This document shows, in pieces, positions 27,122 to 38,236 of a stretch of DNA of 64,000 nt (positions are counted from its first letter, which is position 1; the number at the start of each line of letters is the position of its first letter). Source of the DNA: Actinobacteria bacterium IMCC26077 (lineage in GTDB: Bacteria; Actinomycetota; Actinomycetes; Nanopelagicales; Nanopelagicaceae); the NCBI GenBank assembly GCA_002284915.1, contig CP015606.1:434001-498000 (forward strand), written 5' to 3'. The notes beneath the pieces are model-generated. The model had not been told where the DNA came from and searched no databases. It worked only from the letters and a program-made list of their open reading frames with translations. Position numbers and translations under genes: made by a program.

Positions 27122-28337
27122 TTGGTAACAGCTTCGCCTGGCTCTCGGCATACTCTTTTGCCGGATCCGAACCTTGCACAATGCCGCAACCTGCAAATAG
27201 TCGAATCTCGCGTCGATTTGCGCTATTGATCTGGGCACAACGGAGCGCAATCCCAATCTCCCCTTCACCTTTACTATCAACCCAACCCACTGGACCGGCA
27301 TACCGTCCGCGCGACATCAACTCAATCTCCTTAATCGCCTTTTGCGCAGCGTGGCGAGGAGTACCGCAGACTGCCGCCGATGGATGTAGCTCGCGAACCA
27401 TCGTGAAGAGATCAGCTGGCGCTAACGAATCTGTAAGAACTCCGGTGACATCGGTAGCAAGATGCATCACATTTGTTAAGTGGAGAACAAAGGGTGTCTC
27501 TGGGACGTTGGTTGATGAGCAGAACGGGGCCAACATCTGCGCTACCGAATCGACGGCGTATTCATGCTCTTCTAAATCCTTTGATGAGCGGGCAAGGGAA
27601 GCGGCAAGCGCCAAATCTCGTTCATCATCGCCCGTTCGTTGGATGGTTCCAGCGAGTATCCGCGAGGTAACCAAACCCTTGTTTAATCGAACCAAAAGCT
27701 CGGGGGTTGCGCCTACTAGATCATCAACATTGAAAATCCAGGTCGAACCATATTTCTCACTGAGCTTTCTCATGATGTGTCGAGCATCGAAAGGCAAATC
27801 CGAATGTGCGAGCAGATCGCGGGCAAGGACTACTTTAGAAATCTCTCCCTTATAGATTCGCGCGAGCGCATTACCAACCTTGATTTCCCATTGAGCCGGC
27901 GAGATTGCACCGCCAACCCAACTTAAATTCAGAGGGGCTTCAGTGGCTGTTTTCGAATTGAGTTGCGGGGCTGGCTCATCACCAAACCAAGTTATCCAGG
28001 TACGACCGTTACGTTGACCGACAACTACCTTAGGGATGATCGCCACGCTTGGTTCATCTACATCGAATGCGCCAGAGAGAAAAAGTATTGGGCCCGTGCC
28101 AAATTTCTTCACCTGGTCGTGTATGGCAAAGTGCGCGCAACGTTCGCGCCACCATAAATGGATCTCTTCGAATCGATCGCTACCGGTTACTTCAAAACGA
28201 TCGAACTCGCCCCAGCCAATGAGACCATCGCCACCACGAATCCATGCCATTCCGTTGCTATCTGGCAGGAGTGATAGCAGCTCCTTCGATTCGCTGACTT
28301 CATGCGAATGAACTGCGACCGATTTTAGAGAGCTCAC
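27096..28337 (-). CDS. menF: isochorismate synthase
   Basis: A 413-residue chorismate-binding enzyme. The active-site block is LHPSAAVCGTPRHAAQKAI and IELMSRGRYAGPVGWVDSKG, then GEGEIGIALRCAQI, the pattern of MenF/EntC rather than anthranilate synthase. GTG start overlaps the bioY stop by four bases, and the 3' end overlaps menD by 26 bases. With menA-E and menG present only MenH and the DHNA-CoA thioesterase are not found here. Confidence 0.93.
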   Translation of the reverse strand: MSSLKSVAVHSHEVSESKELLSLLPDSNGMAWIRGGDGLIGWGEFDRFEVTGSDRFEEIHLWWRERCAHFAIHDQVKKFGTGPILFLSGAFDVDEPSVAIIPKVVVGQRNGRTWITWFGDEPAPQLNSKTATEAPLNLSWVGGAISPAQWEIKVGNALARIYKGEISKVVLARDLLAHSDLPFDARHIMRKLSEKYGSTWIFNVDDLVGATPELLVRLNKGLVTSRILAGTIQRTGDDERDLALAASLARSSKDLEEHEYAVDSVAQMLAPFCSSTNVPETPFVLHLTNVMHLATDVTGVLTDSLAPADLFTMVRELHPSAAVCGTPRHAAQKAIKEIELMSRGRYAGPVGWVDSKGEGEIGIALRCAQINSANRREIRLFAGCGIVQGSDPAKEYAESQAKLLPIREALESQ

Positions 28338-28927
28338 GAACGACGCTTATCCACCACTCGCCAGAGCACCGGTAGCGCAGTTGCAGCGATTGCAAGCTTG
28401 AGAATCTCACCGAAGATAAATGGCGTTAAGCCGGCATGGATCGTCCACGACCAATCCTTCCCAGTTGCTTGCTGCAACCAGATCAATCCTGGAATGAAGA
28501 TGAGCAGTTGACCGATAGCCATCGAAATGATTGCGGTATGAATCTTCTGATCCCATTTTTTCGATGCAAGAAAACTTAACGCAATCGTTGCCAAGAACAT
28601 ACCGATCAAATAACCACCAGTAGGTCCAACTAATTTGGCAAGACCATGTCCTTGCTGTGAGAAGACTGGCGCGCCAGCAATACCTATCCCTAGATAGAGA
28701 GCAAAGGTTGTTGCGCCAAGGGCGCGACCATAGCTAGCTCCGATCAGGAGCGCGCCGAGAGTTTGGCCAGTCACTGGAACTGGCGAACCCGGAATCGGGA
28801 GCGCAAGTTGTGCCATCAGCGCCAAGAAGGTGACGCCACCGATCGCGAGCGCACCATTGGTTAGGAGGGTGCTCTTTGGAAAGAGCGCGGCGCGCAGGGA
28901 GTGGGGAGCAATGGGGATGGTGGTCAT
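28334..28927 (-). CDS. bioY: biotin transporter substrate-binding subunit BioY
   Basis: A 197-residue, six-helix S component of an ECF vitamin transporter. Motifs: LPIPGSPVPVTGQTLGALL, GAPVFSQQGHGLAKLVGPTGGYLIG and HAGLTPFIFGEILKLAIA, all typical BioY. No ECF ATPase or T subunit is encoded nearby, so it works alone or with shared ECF subunits. GGAGG lies seven bases before the ATG. It overlaps menF, an unexpected partner. Confidence 0.95.
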   Translation of the reverse strand: MTTIPIAPHSLRAALFPKSTLLTNGALAIGGVTFLALMAQLALPIPGSPVPVTGQTLGALLIGASYGRALGATTFALYLGIGIAGAPVFSQQGHGLAKLVGPTGGYLIGMFLATIALSFLASKKWDQKIHTAIISMAIGQLLIFIPGLIWLQQATGKDWSWTIHAGLTPFIFGEILKLAIAATALPVLWRVVDKRRS

Positions 28928-28989
28928 CTATCTGCCTCCAGTTCGTTCTCGATTGGCATCTGAGCGTACACACCATAAAGATGTACTCC

Positions 28990-29727
28990 ATGGTACGAGC
29001 CCGCCTCGATAAGTCGCCCCGTGATGTCGCGGCGATGTTTGATCAGGTGGCCAAGCGCTATGACATCCTCAATGATTTACTAAGTCTTGGTAGAACCAAA
29101 GCATGGCGTCGTTCGGTGGTAGCCACGATCGCTCCTACGACGGGGATGCGAATTCTCGATTGTGCAGCGGGGACCGGTTCATCGACTGCGCCGTTAGTGA
29201 GCGCGGGAGCCGATGCCATCGCATCGGATTTCTCCTTGGGAATGCTCGAAGCTGGGCAAAAGCGCGAACGAGAGCTCACCTTCATCGCTGCAGATAACCT
29301 CGCCCTGCCATTTGCCGACGGGGTCTTCGATGTGGTGACGATCTCCTTCGGTTTGCGAAATGTGGCTAACACCAGCAGAGCCCTGATGGAAGCGCGGCGC
29401 GTCACCAGGGTGGGCGGCCGATTGGTCGTCTGCGAGTTCTCCCATCCGACCAACCGGCTCTTTCGAGTGATCTATCTCCGCTATTTGATGCGAGTTCTCC
29501 CGCCGCTAGCTCGGGCCTTCTCCTCTAATCCGGAGGCCTATACCTATCTCGCGGAATCGATTGAAGAGTGGCCCAACCAGAGCGCCTTGGCCGAGCGCAT
29601 CGCCGAGTCGGGATGGTCGAGCGTCTCCTGGCAGAACCTCACTGGCGGAATCGTCGCTATCCACCAGGGGATTAATGGGGGCGGGGCTAGTCGACTAGGT
29701 GGGTCAGATAACACTCCGGGGCGGTAA
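28990..29727 (+). CDS. menG: demethylmenaquinone methyltransferase
   Basis: About 245 residues of UbiE/MenG type. Start at the ATG at 28990 (MVRARLDKSPRDVAAMFDQVAKRYD) fits homologues that begin with that segment; ATG at 28981 is also possible. SAM-binding residues are in RILDCAAGTGSSTAPLVSAG and DNLALPFADGVFDVVTISFGLRN; the family signature continues with YLAESIEEWPNQSALAERI. It makes the last methylation in menaquinone synthesis. Base composition rises toward the 3' end, with nearly all codons ending in C or G. Confidence 0.93.
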   Translation: MVRARLDKSPRDVAAMFDQVAKRYDILNDLLSLGRTKAWRRSVVATIAPTTGMRILDCAAGTGSSTAPLVSAGADAIASDFSLGMLEAGQKRERELTFIAADNLALPFADGVFDVVTISFGLRNVANTSRALMEARRVTRVGGRLVVCEFSHPTNRLFRVIYLRYLMRVLPPLARAFSSNPEAYTYLAESIEEWPNQSALAERIAESGWSSVSWQNLTGGIVAIHQGINGGGASRLGGSDNTPGR

Positions 29728-29748
29728 TTTGCCTGCCCATTGACCCGT

Positions 29749-29767
29749 AAGATTTGAGCGAAATCTT
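29749..29767. promoter_or_regulatory. inverted repeat upstream of nuo operon
   Basis: AAGATTT-GAGCG-AAATCTT, a perfect 7-bp dyad with a 5-base spacer, lies 25 bases before the nuoA start, between menG and nuoA. It could be an operator or a small leader hairpin. A GTAAGAT box overlapping its left arm could be the -10 region. Confidence 0.4.
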
Positions 29768-29791
29768 CGATCGCGGGCTCAAGGGGGAGCG

Positions 29792-30151
29792 ATGAATCCA
29801 TATGTTCCGATTCTGGTAATCGGGGCTATTGGATTTGGATTCGCCATCATCTCCGTCGTCGCTGGCTATCTCACCGGGCCGCGCCGATACAACCGCGCCA
29901 AGGCTGAGGCCTATGAATGTGGAATCGAACCTACGCCGCCAGCTGCCGGAGGCGGCCGCTTTCCGATCAAGTACTTCCTTACTGCGATGCTTTTCATCAT
30001 CTTCGATATCGAAATTGTCTTTCTCTATCCGTGGGCGGTCTCCTTCGATCAACTTGGACTCTTTGGCATCGTTGAGATGTTTCTATTCATCCTTACTGTT
30101 TTTGTCGCATACACCTACGTATGGCGCCGTGGTGGATTGGAGTGGGACTAA
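29792..30151 (+). CDS. nuoA: NADH-quinone oxidoreductase subunit A
   Basis: A 119-residue, three-helix subunit of complex [11 protein letters not shown] and the following [20 protein letters not shown] segment are diagnostic; the YECG loop lies near the quinone site at the membrane arm base. GGGGGAG precedes the ATG by two bases. First gene of a 14-gene nuo operon whose members are packed with gaps of at most five bases or small overlaps. Confidence 0.96.
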   Translation: MNPYVPILVIGAIGFGFAIISVVAGYLTGPRRYNRAKAEAYECGIEPTPPAAGGGRFPIKYFLTAMLFIIFDIEIVFLYPWAVSFDQLGLFGIVEMFLFILTVFVAYTYVWRRGGLEWD

Positions 30152-30705
30152 TGGGTCTTGAAGAGAAACTCCCGAGCGGTTTTGCATTAACGACGGTTGA
30201 GAAGCTTGTTGGCTACATGCGGAAGAATTCGCTCTGGCCGGCAACTTTTGGTTTGGCATGTTGTGCAATTGAAATGATGGCCGTAACCACTGGGCGTTAT
30301 GACTTAGCTCGATTCGGTATGGAAGTCTTCCGTGGCTCTCCGCGACAAGCAGATCTCATGATCGTAGCTGGCCGAGTCAGCAACAAGATGGCTCCAGTCC
30401 TTCGTCAAGTTTATGATCAAATGTCCGAACCAAAATGGGTCATTGCGATGGGCGCATGCGCCTCATCGGGTGGAATGTTTAACAACTACGCAATTGTCCA
30501 AGGTGTTGACCATGTGGTTCCAGTCGATATCTACTTGCCAGGTTGTCCACCACGTCCTGAGATGTTGATGGATGCAATCATCAAACTTCATGAGGAAATC
30601 AAGAACGCCAAGCTTGGTATCAATCGCGCGAAGATCATCAAAGAGGTCGAAGCTGCCGCGCTCGCCGCTAAGCCGACTATCGAACTTAAAGGGCTTCTCG
30701 CATGA
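30151..30705 (+). CDS. nuoB: NADH-quinone oxidoreductase subunit B
   Basis: 184 residues from the ATG that overlaps the nuoA stop (TAATG); an in-frame ATG 30 bases upstream would add residues not seen in homologues. It binds the last 4Fe-4S cluster N2 through Cys37, Cys38, Cys103 and Cys132 ([25 protein letters not shown]). It passes electrons to menaquinone. Confidence 0.96.
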   Translation: MGLEEKLPSGFALTTVEKLVGYMRKNSLWPATFGLACCAIEMMAVTTGRYDLARFGMEVFRGSPRQADLMIVAGRVSNKMAPVLRQVYDQMSEPKWVIAMGACASSGGMFNNYAIVQGVDHVVPVDIYLPGCPPRPEMLMDAIIKLHEEIKNAKLGINRAKIIKEVEAAALAAKPTIELKGLLA

Positions 30706-31361
30706 GCGACATCGCGAACAAAAATATGAGCGCTGAGAACACTGGGATGTTCGGCGTCTCTGGCACCGGAGACACATCAGGTTATGGCGGCTTGCAAAAG
30801 CGAAAAGTGCAAGTTGGTTCTACAGAGCGACCATTCGGAAGTTATTTTGATGATGTCGTTGATGCATTGGAGCGGGCCTACCCTGCTTTTCACGACGCCA
30901 TCGAGCGAGTTGTTGTTGATCGCGGAGAGTTAACCCTCCATGTTCGTCGCGAAAAGCTTGTTGATGTCGCTCAGATTCTCCGTGATGATTTGAAGTTCGA
31001 AATGTGCCTCGGCGTTAGTGGTGCGCACTATCCCGATGAAGATGGTCGTGAACTTCGCGCCCTCTATCCATTGCTCTCGCTTACGAGAAATCAACGAATA
31101 CGAATCGAAGTGGCTGCTCCTGATAAGGATCCGCACATTCCATCTGTGGTGTCGATTTGGGCCGGTAATAATTGGCACGAGCGTGAGACCTACGACATGT
31201 TCGGCATCATCTTTGATGGCCACCCAGCGCTCACACGAATCTTCATGCCTGATGATTGGAATGGTCATCCACAACGGAAGGATTATCCGTTAGGTGGAAT
31301 TCCCGTTGAATATAAAGGTGCAACAATCCCGCCTCCGAGTGATCGGCGGGTGTATCGCTAA
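30702..31361 (+). CDS. nuoC: NADH-quinone oxidoreductase subunit C
   Basis: A 219-residue hydrophilic subunit of the connecting module. The 30-kDa signature is [20 protein letters not shown] followed by [15 protein letters not shown]. The first ~45 residues are a variable, Gly/Ser-rich extension. Overlaps nuoB by four bases and nuoD by one. Confidence 0.95.
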   Translation: MSDIANKNMSAENTGMFGVSGTGDTSGYGGLQKRKVQVGSTERPFGSYFDDVVDALERAYPAFHDAIERVVVDRGELTLHVRREKLVDVAQILRDDLKFEMCLGVSGAHYPDEDGRELRALYPLLSLTRNQRIRIEVAAPDKDPHIPSVVSIWAGNNWHERETYDMFGIIFDGHPALTRIFMPDDWNGHPQRKDYPLGGIPVEYKGATIPPPSDRRVYR

Positions 31362-32683
31362 TGTCGCAAACGTATAATAGCCCGCGCGAGACTACTGAAG
31401 GTCGAATCTATTCGGTAACTGGTGGCGACTGGGATGATCTTGTAACTGAAATTGGTTCGACCCAAGAAGAGCGCGTTGTCGTCAATATGGGGCCACAACA
31501 TCCATCAACACATGGCGTTCTTCGTTTGATTTTGGAACTTGAAGGCGAGACTGTCACAGAAGCCCGTTGCGGTATCGGTTATCTCCATACCGGCATCGAG
31601 AAGAACACCGAGTACCGCTCCTGGACTCAAGGCGTCACTTTCGTCACGCGCATGGATTACCTCTCGCCGATGTTCAACGAAGCTGCATACTGCCTAGCGG
31701 TTGAGAAACTTCTCGGCATTACCGATCAAATCCCAGAGCGTGCAACGCTAATTCGCGTAATGATGATGGAGTTCAATCGCATCTCCTCGCACTTAGTCTG
31801 TCTAGGTACTGGTGGATTAGAGCTGGGCGCTATTACGCCGATGTTCTTCGCTTTCCGTGAGCGCGAGATGATCCTCGATGTCTTCGAGATGGCATCTGGC
31901 CTCCGAATGAATACTGCATATATCCGCCCAGGTGGATTAGCGAATGATCTACCGGCAGATGCGATTCCCAAGATTCGCGAAACAGTCAAGACCATTCGGA
32001 AGAATTTGAAAGATAACGAGAAGATGCTTGTCGGCAATTCAATCTGGATGAAGCGGACGGCAACCGTCGCACATCTTGATCTTGCTGGTTGTATCGCATT
32101 GGGTGTCACTGGACCGGTGCTCCGTGCCACCGGAATGCCATGGGATCTTCGTAAGACCCAGCCTTATTGTGGCTACGAGAACTTCGAATTCGATGTCGTC
32201 ACCGCTGATACTGCCGATGCGTATGGTCGTTTCATGATTCGCGTATACGAGATGGAACAGAGCCTAAGAATCATCGAGCAAGTTCTCGATCGCCTTGAGC
32301 CTGGGCCAGTCATGGTTGGCGATAAGAAGATTGCATGGCCATCTCAACTATCACTTGGTGGCGATGGTTTAGGTAACTCGCTCGAGCACATCCGCGAAAT
32401 CATGGGCACCTCGATGGAAGCGCTTATCCATCATTTCAAGTTGGTCACTGAAGGGTTCCGCGTGCCGGCTGGTCAGGCTTACGCCGCGGTGGAATCTCCT
32501 CGCGGTGAACTCGGCGCACACATCATCTCTGACGGTGGCACCCGCCCTTATCGAGTCCATTTCCGCGAACCGTCATTTAATAATCTTCAAGCTACCGCTG
32601 CAATGTGTGAAGGAAGCTTGGTGGCAGATGTGATTGCCGCGGTTGCATCAATCGACCCAGTTATGGGAGGTGTTGATCGCTAA
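31361..32683 (+). CDS. nuoD: NADH-quinone oxidoreductase subunit D
   Basis: A 440-residue 49-kDa-type subunit related to [NiFe] hydrogenase large subunits but lacking the nickel cysteines. [15 protein letters not shown] forms the quinone-binding loop (with the functional His), and the chain ends PVMGGVDR as expected. Separate from nuoC here, unlike the nuoCD fusion of E. coli. Confidence 0.96.
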   Translation: MSQTYNSPRETTEGRIYSVTGGDWDDLVTEIGSTQEERVVVNMGPQHPSTHGVLRLILELEGETVTEARCGIGYLHTGIEKNTEYRSWTQGVTFVTRMDYLSPMFNEAAYCLAVEKLLGITDQIPERATLIRVMMMEFNRISSHLVCLGTGGLELGAITPMFFAFREREMILDVFEMASGLRMNTAYIRPGGLANDLPADAIPKIRETVKTIRKNLKDNEKMLVGNSIWMKRTATVAHLDLAGCIALGVTGPVLRATGMPWDLRKTQPYCGYENFEFDVVTADTADAYGRFMIRVYEMEQSLRIIEQVLDRLEPGPVMVGDKKIAWPSQLSLGGDGLGNSLEHIREIMGTSMEALIHHFKLVTEGFRVPAGQAYAAVESPRGELGAHIISDGGTRPYRVHFREPSFNNLQATAAMCEGSLVADVIAAVASIDPVMGGVDR

Positions 32684-33327
32684 TGGCCAGCGCCCCAAAG
32701 ACCTTTGATGAGAATTTCCTCTCTCGTCTCGATGCAATCATCGCGCGGTATCCACGTTCTCGTTCGGCAATCATGCCGATGCTCCATTTAGTACAAGCCC
32801 GCGAAGGTTATGTCACCGCAGAAGGCATCGAAGTGATTGCACAAAAGCTTGATCTCACAACAGCCGAAGTAAATGCTGTCGCCTCGTTCTATACCCAGTA
32901 TCGACGGACACCTGCGGGCGAATATCACGTTGGCGTCTGCACAAACACTCTCTGCGCAATCATGGGTGGTGACGCGATTTTCTCAGGGCTCAAGGATCAT
33001 CTGGGAATCGAGAACAACGAACGAACTGCCGATGGCAAAGTCTCGCTTGAACACATCGAATGTAATGCGGCATGTGATTATGCGCCGGTAGTCATGGTCA
33101 ACTGGGAATTCTTCGATAATCAAACGGTCGAAAGCGCTAAAACGCTTGTTGATGATCTTCGAGCTGGCAAGAAGCCTGCTCCAACGCGCGGCCCAAATTC
33201 GGTACCGACTTTCAAAGAGGCATCTGAAGTGCTCGCTGGGTTTAACGACGGGCGAGCAAATGAAGGAATTCAAGCGGGCGATCCCACATTGCTTGGTTTG
33301 AAAATCGCAAAGGGGGAGCGGAAGTAA
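32683..33327 (+). CDS. nuoE: NADH-quinone oxidoreductase subunit E
   Basis: A 214-residue thioredoxin-like subunit with the 2Fe-2S cluster N1a bound by Cys86, Cys91, Cys127 and Cys131 (GVCTNTLCAIMGG, ECNAACDYAPVV). The C-terminal ~50 residues (PTRGPNSVPTFKEASEVLAGF onward) extend past the E. coli protein, as common in actinobacteria. Confidence 0.95.
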   Translation: MASAPKTFDENFLSRLDAIIARYPRSRSAIMPMLHLVQAREGYVTAEGIEVIAQKLDLTTAEVNAVASFYTQYRRTPAGEYHVGVCTNTLCAIMGGDAIFSGLKDHLGIENNERTADGKVSLEHIECNAACDYAPVVMVNWEFFDNQTVESAKTLVDDLRAGKKPAPTRGPNSVPTFKEASEVLAGFNDGRANEGIQAGDPTLLGLKIAKGERK

Positions 33328-34635
33328 ATGAGTAAATTAACGCCAGTTCTCTCTGCGCATTGGGATGAGCCTGATTCATTCACTCTCGCCGGTTATCAAC
33401 GCCACGGTGGTTATAACGCAATGAAGAAAGCGTTAGACATGGATGCTGACGCGGTGATTGCGCTAGTTAAAGATTCGGGACTTCGTGGACGCGGTGGTGC
33501 GGGCTTCCCAACCGGTAACAAGTGGGGGTTCATTCCGCAGGGTGATAACAAAGATCATTACCTCGTCGTCAATGCTGATGAATCAGAGCCAGGCACCTGC
33601 AAGGACACACCATTGCTCATGGCTAATCCGCATGTACTCGTCGAAGGCGTCATCATCGCTTCGTATGCGATTCGCGCCAAACATGCATTCATTTATATTC
33701 GTGGCGAAGTCACTCATGTCACTCGTCGCCTCCTCCAAGCAATCGAAGATGCGTACAAGGCAGGTTTCTTAGGTAAGAACATTCTGGGGAAGGGTTTCGA
33801 TCTTGAGCTCACCCTCCATATTGGCGCTGGTGCATATATCTGCGGTGAAGAGACTGCGCTCCTAGATTCGCTCGAAGGTTTCCGCGGTCAACCGCGGCTA
33901 CGGCCACCCTTCCCAGCAATCGCTGGTTTATACGCTCGCCCAACAGTGGTCAATAACGTCGAATCCATCGCTTCAGTTCCAGCAATCATCGAAAAAGGCG
34001 CTGAATGGTTTACCTCTCTTGGAACTGAAAAGAGCAAGGGCTTCACGCTCTACTCACTCTCAGGACATGTCAATAATCCTGGGCAGTTCGAAGCTCCTTT
34101 GGGAATCACACTTCGCGAATTGCTCGAGCTTTCTGGCGGCGTCCGTTCTGGCCATCGCTTGAAGTTCTGGACTCCTGGTGGATCATCGACGCCGATCTTC
34201 ACCGATGCACATCTTGATACTCCGCTTGATTATGAATCAGTGAGCGCAGCAGGTTCCATGCTTGGCACCAAGGCGCTTCAGATTTTTGACGAGACCACCT
34301 GCGTGCTCCGTGCGGTGCTCCGTTGGACTGAGTTTTACAAACATGAATCTTGTGGCAAGTGCACACCATGTCGTGAGGGCACTTGGTGGCTAGTTCAAAT
34401 CTTGCGCGACCTCGAAAATGGAAAAGGTACCGAAGCGGATCTTGCGAAGCTGCTCGATATTTGTGACAACTTGTTAGGACGCTCGTTCTGCGCATTAGGC
34501 GATGGCGCGGCGAGCCCCATCATGTCTTCCATCAAATACTTCCGTGGTGAGTACATCGCTCACTTAACCAATGGCGGTTGTCCATTCGATCCGGTGGCAG
34601 CCACGCTTTTCGCATCAAGTAAGGCAGGTGCGTAA
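33328..34635 (+). CDS. nuoF: NADH-quinone oxidoreductase subunit F
   Basis: A 435-residue NADH-oxidising subunit. [18 protein letters not shown] and [12 protein letters not shown] bind NADH and [22 protein letters not shown] follows; cluster N3 is bound by [15 protein letters not shown] and a later Cys in [12 protein letters not shown]. This is the entry point for electrons from NADH. Starts immediately after the nuoE stop. Confidence 0.96.
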   Translation: MSKLTPVLSAHWDEPDSFTLAGYQRHGGYNAMKKALDMDADAVIALVKDSGLRGRGGAGFPTGNKWGFIPQGDNKDHYLVVNADESEPGTCKDTPLLMANPHVLVEGVIIASYAIRAKHAFIYIRGEVTHVTRRLLQAIEDAYKAGFLGKNILGKGFDLELTLHIGAGAYICGEETALLDSLEGFRGQPRLRPPFPAIAGLYARPTVVNNVESIASVPAIIEKGAEWFTSLGTEKSKGFTLYSLSGHVNNPGQFEAPLGITLRELLELSGGVRSGHRLKFWTPGGSSTPIFTDAHLDTPLDYESVSAAGSMLGTKALQIFDETTCVLRAVLRWTEFYKHESCGKCTPCREGTWWLVQILRDLENGKGTEADLAKLLDICDNLLGRSFCALGDGAASPIMSSIKYFRGEYIAHLTNGGCPFDPVAATLFASSKAGA

Positions 34636-34640
34636 GCGCA

Positions 34641-36983
34641 ATGACTGCAGTACAACCACAGACTGATCTCATCACGCTCACAATCGATGGTTTTGAGGTA
34701 ACAGTTCCTAAGGGAACGTTGGTAATCCGAGCCGCAGAGCAATTGGGTATTCAAATCCCGCGATTCTGTGATCACCCGCTGCTCTCACCTGTTGGCGCGT
34801 GCCGCCAATGTTTGGTCGATATCGAGATCAATGGCCGAGCATTTCCAAAGCCACAAGCTTCATGCACCATCCCAGTAGAGAATGGGATGGTCGTAAAGAC
34901 TCAGCTCACCTCTGAGGTTGCACATAAGGCGCAAGAGGGCGTGATGGAGTTCTTGCTCGTTAATCACCCGCTCGATTGCCCAGTCTGCGATAAAGGTGGC
35001 GAGTGCCCGTTGCAGAATCAAGCGATGACCAGTGGTCGTGGCGAGAGTCGTTTTGAAGGCAAAAAGCGAACTTTTGAAAAGCCAATCAATATCTCCTCAC
35101 AAGTACTTCTCGATCGCGAACGATGCATTCTCTGCGCTCGCTGTACTCGATTCTCGAAAGAAATTGCCGGAGATCCATTCATCGATATGGGAGAGCGCGG
35201 TGCGCTGCAGCAAGTTGCGATTTATGAGAAAGATCCTTTCGACTCGTACTTCTCGGGAAACACGGTTCAGATCTGCCCAGTTGGTGCACTTACTGGCTCG
35301 GCATATCGATTCCGTTCTCGACCATTCGATTTAGTCTCGACGCCATCGGTTTGTGAGCACTGTGCATCCGGGTGCTCATTACGAACCGATGTTCGTCGCA
35401 ACAAGACCCTTCGCCGTCTCGCTGGAAATGATCCTGAGGTCAACGAAGAGTGGAATTGCGATAAGGGTCGTTGGGCTTTCCAATACACAATGGTCAAGGA
35501 TCGAATTGCGACGCCGCTAATCCGTGAGAATGGCGTACTCCGAGAGGCATCATGGCCTGAGGCAATTGCAGTTGCTGCCAATGGATTACAAGGAAAGAAG
35601 GCAGGAGTCCTTGTTGGTGGGCGAGCGACTGTCGAAGATTCATATGCGTACGCGAAATTTGCCCGTGCCACTCTAGGCACGAACGATATTGATTTCCGCT
35701 CTCGCCCACATTCGGATGAAGAGCGCGATTTCTTGGCAGCTCATGTTGTCGGTTCAAAGGTTCGATACAGCGATATTGATACCGCTGATCATGTAGTCCT
35801 AGTTGGTTTCGAGCCGGAAGAAGAGTCACCAATTGTCTTCCTCAGGATTCGCAAACAAGTTCGTAAGCGCGCCCTTTCGGTGACAGCAATCTCACCGTGG
35901 CAGACCCGAGGCTTCAAGAAGTTGCAGGCGAAGTACATCGGCGTCGCACCAGGCGCTGAAGGAAACGCTCTGGCCCAACTTTCCCTAACTAATCAATCGG
36001 TAATTGTCGTTGGTGAGCGACTTTGTGAGAGCGCCGGTGGCTTAAGCGCTGTCGCAGAACTTGCGCGAAAGAGCGGTGCGAAGATCGCGTGGGTACCACG
36101 ACGCGCTGGGGAGCGTGGCGCGCTAGAAGCTGGAGCAATTGGCAATCTCCTGCCAGGTGGTCGCCCCATAAGCGATGCCGCAGCTCGAGTCGATGTGGCA
36201 GCAGCATGGTCGATCGAATCAGATTCGATTCCAACTAGCGCTGGCTCAGATAGCAAAGCAATCTTTGCCGCTGCAGCGCGGGGCGAGATCAAGGCGCTGG
36301 TCATAGGTGGCGTCGACCCCTTTGATATGCATGCACCGGATTTTGCTGGTCTAGAGAGCGCATTCGTACTCTCGCTCGAATTACGACCTAGTGCAATCAC
36401 TGAGCGGGCAGATGTCGTTCTTCCGGTCGCCGCAGTAACCGAGAAGTCCGGCTCATTTATGTCATGGGAAGGTCGTACGCGCTCCTTCGAGCAAGCAGTT
36501 CCAGAGACTCCACACCAGAGCGATCTCTACATCCTTTCACTAATAGCCGAAGCGCTTGGAAAGCCATTGGGCTTTAGCACAGTACGTGGCGCTGCAAAAG
36601 AATTTGGCACTTTAGCCAATTGGGATGGTGCGCGCGCATCTTTTACTTCGCATCCAGTTGCGAATGCTGCGCAGGGTGTCACGCTTGCCTCTTGGCGCCA
36701 ACTACTTGATAACGGTTCACTTCAAGTGAATGAGCCAAACCTCGCAGGCACTGCGCGTAAGGCAGTTGCACGAATCAATGCGCAACTTGCAGCAAAGCTC
36801 GGAGTAGCGAATGGCGATCTGGTCACGATTTCAACCGATCATGGTGCGCTCTCTTTAAATGTTGAGCTCAGCGATCTCGTCGATGACGTAGTTTGGCTCC
36901 CACGCAATGCCGTTGCATCGCAATCACTTCGGATGCTCGGCGTCTTGAATGGTGCCCAAGTGAATATTCGTAAGGGGCTCTGA
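34641..36983 (+). CDS. nuoG: NADH-quinone oxidoreductase subunit G
   Basis: A 780-residue subunit. N-terminal 2Fe-2S motif [16 protein letters not shown]; then [17 protein letters not shown], the paired-cluster region [13 protein letters not shown] and [10 protein letters not shown]; the rest is a molybdopterin-oxidoreductase-like domain without visible molybdenum ligand. [16 protein letters not shown] plus a later NCDKGRW provide another 4Fe-4S site. Relays electrons from NuoF toward NuoI. Confidence 0.95.
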   Translation: MTAVQPQTDLITLTIDGFEVTVPKGTLVIRAAEQLGIQIPRFCDHPLLSPVGACRQCLVDIEINGRAFPKPQASCTIPVENGMVVKTQLTSEVAHKAQEGVMEFLLVNHPLDCPVCDKGGECPLQNQAMTSGRGESRFEGKKRTFEKPINISSQVLLDRERCILCARCTRFSKEIAGDPFIDMGERGALQQVAIYEKDPFDSYFSGNTVQICPVGALTGSAYRFRSRPFDLVSTPSVCEHCASGCSLRTDVRRNKTLRRLAGNDPEVNEEWNCDKGRWAFQYTMVKDRIATPLIRENGVLREASWPEAIAVAANGLQGKKAGVLVGGRATVEDSYAYAKFARATLGTNDIDFRSRPHSDEERDFLAAHVVGSKVRYSDIDTADHVVLVGFEPEEESPIVFLRIRKQVRKRALSVTAISPWQTRGFKKLQAKYIGVAPGAEGNALAQLSLTNQSVIVVGERLCESAGGLSAVAELARKSGAKIAWVPRRAGERGALEAGAIGNLLPGGRPISDAAARVDVAAAWSIESDSIPTSAGSDSKAIFAAAARGEIKALVIGGVDPFDMHAPDFAGLESAFVLSLELRPSAITERADVVLPVAAVTEKSGSFMSWEGRTRSFEQAVPETPHQSDLYILSLIAEALGKPLGFSTVRGAAKEFGTLANWDGARASFTSHPVANAAQGVTLASWRQLLDNGSLQVNEPNLAGTARKAVARINAQLAAKLGVANGDLVTISTDHGALSLNVELSDLVDDVVWLPRNAVASQSLRMLGVLNGAQVNIRKGL

Positions 36984-36988
36984 TTAAT

Positions 36989-38236
36989 GTGAATAGCGCA
37001 CGCGACCTTATCCTCGACGATCCAGGTTGGCTCATCGCGGTAAAGGGCCTTTTGGTCTTCGTATTCTGTGTTCTTTGTACTCTGATGGCGATCTGGTTCG
37101 AACGACGAATCGTCGCCAGGATGCAGCTTCGACTTGGGCCAAATCGAGTCGGAAAATTTGGCTTATTGCAGAGCCTTGCCGATGGCGTAAAGCTTGCACT
37201 GAAAGAAGACCTGATTCCGGCAGCGGCGGACAAATTAGTTTTCATCATCGCCCCGATAATCTCGGCAACAACATGCTTTATGGCTTTCGCAGTGATTCCA
37301 ATGAGCGGCCCAGTCAAGATGTTCGGCCAAGAGACCGCCTTCCAACTCACTGATATTCCAGTGGGCGTGCTTTACATCCTCTCGGTTGCTTCAGTGGGTG
37401 TGTATGGCATCGTCCTTGCCGGTTGGTCATCTGGATCCACCTATCCATTACTTGGTGGCCTTCGTTCGAGCGCGCAAGTTATCTCGTATGAAATCGCGAT
37501 GGGGCTCTCGCTCGTAGCCGTCTTCTTATATGCCGGATCGATGTCGACTATCGATATCGTCGATGCCCAAGATCAATTCTGGTACGCAATCGTGCTCTTC
37601 CCATCCTTCATCATCTATGCAATTTCAATGGTGGGCGAGACTAACCGTGCCCCATTTGATCTTGCAGAGGCTGAAGGTGAGCTCGTTGGTGGTTTCCACA
37701 CTGAGTATTCCTCGCTTAAATTTGCACTCTTCTTCCTCGCCGAATACGTGAACATCGTCGGCGTTTCAGCGTTGGCGACCACGCTCTTCCTTGGTGGTTA
37801 TCACGCTCCTCCTGGATTGGGTTTCACTGAGAGCTGGCTTGGCGGTTGGTTCACATTTATTTGGTTCTTCATCAAAGTAGTGCTCTTCTTCTTCGTCTTC
37901 GTATGGTTACGTGGAACCTTGCCGCGCCTTCGATACGACCAATTCATGCAATTTGGCTGGAAGGTTCTCATTCCAGCGAATGTCGCGTGGATTATGGTTG
38001 TTGCAGTCCTTCGCTACTTCACTCTCAACGGCGCTTCCCGTACCTCGATTTTGATTTTCGGTGGCGCCATCCTGGTGATCTTCCTCATGGGAAGTTCACT
38101 CTATGAAAGGTCTAAAGCGAAGAAGGGTGAGGTGACGGCATCTGCTGTCGATGCGCCTGCGCCTTATCCCGTTCCAGAACTCCCCATGAAGATTTCTACC
38201 TTTACCGTACCTAGAGCGGAGCGCGAACGTGAGTGA
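36989..38236 (+). CDS. nuoH: NADH-quinone oxidoreductase subunit H
   Basis: A 415-residue, eight-helix subunit that links the quinone chamber to the proton channels. [20 protein letters not shown] and [20 protein letters not shown] are the family signatures; the acidic residues in the latter loop are essential for coupling. The last ~50 residues are a soluble tail rich in Pro/Glu. GTG start; an ATG overlapping it is out of frame. Confidence 0.95.
   Translation: MNSARDLILDDPGWLIAVKGLLVFVFCVLCTLMAIWFERRIVARMQLRLGPNRVGKFGLLQSLADGVKLALKEDLIPAAADKLVFIIAPIISATTCFMAFAVIPMSGPVKMFGQETAFQLTDIPVGVLYILSVASVGVYGIVLAGWSSGSTYPLLGGLRSSAQVISYEIAMGLSLVAVFLYAGSMSTIDIVDAQDQFWYAIVLFPSFIIYAISMVGETNRAPFDLAEAEGELVGGFHTEYSSLKFALFFLAEYVNIVGVSALATTLFLGGYHAPPGLGFTESWLGGWFTFIWFFIKVVLFFFVFVWLRGTLPRLRYDQFMQFGWKVLIPANVAWIMVVAVLRYFTLNGASRTSILIFGGAILVIFLMGSSLYERSKAKKGEVTASAVDAPAPYPVPELPMKISTFTVPRAERERE

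Noticed and set aside
27181-27855. 224-codon plus-strand frame
   Set aside because: Opposite menF, which has strong family signatures; Ser/Arg-rich shadow composition.
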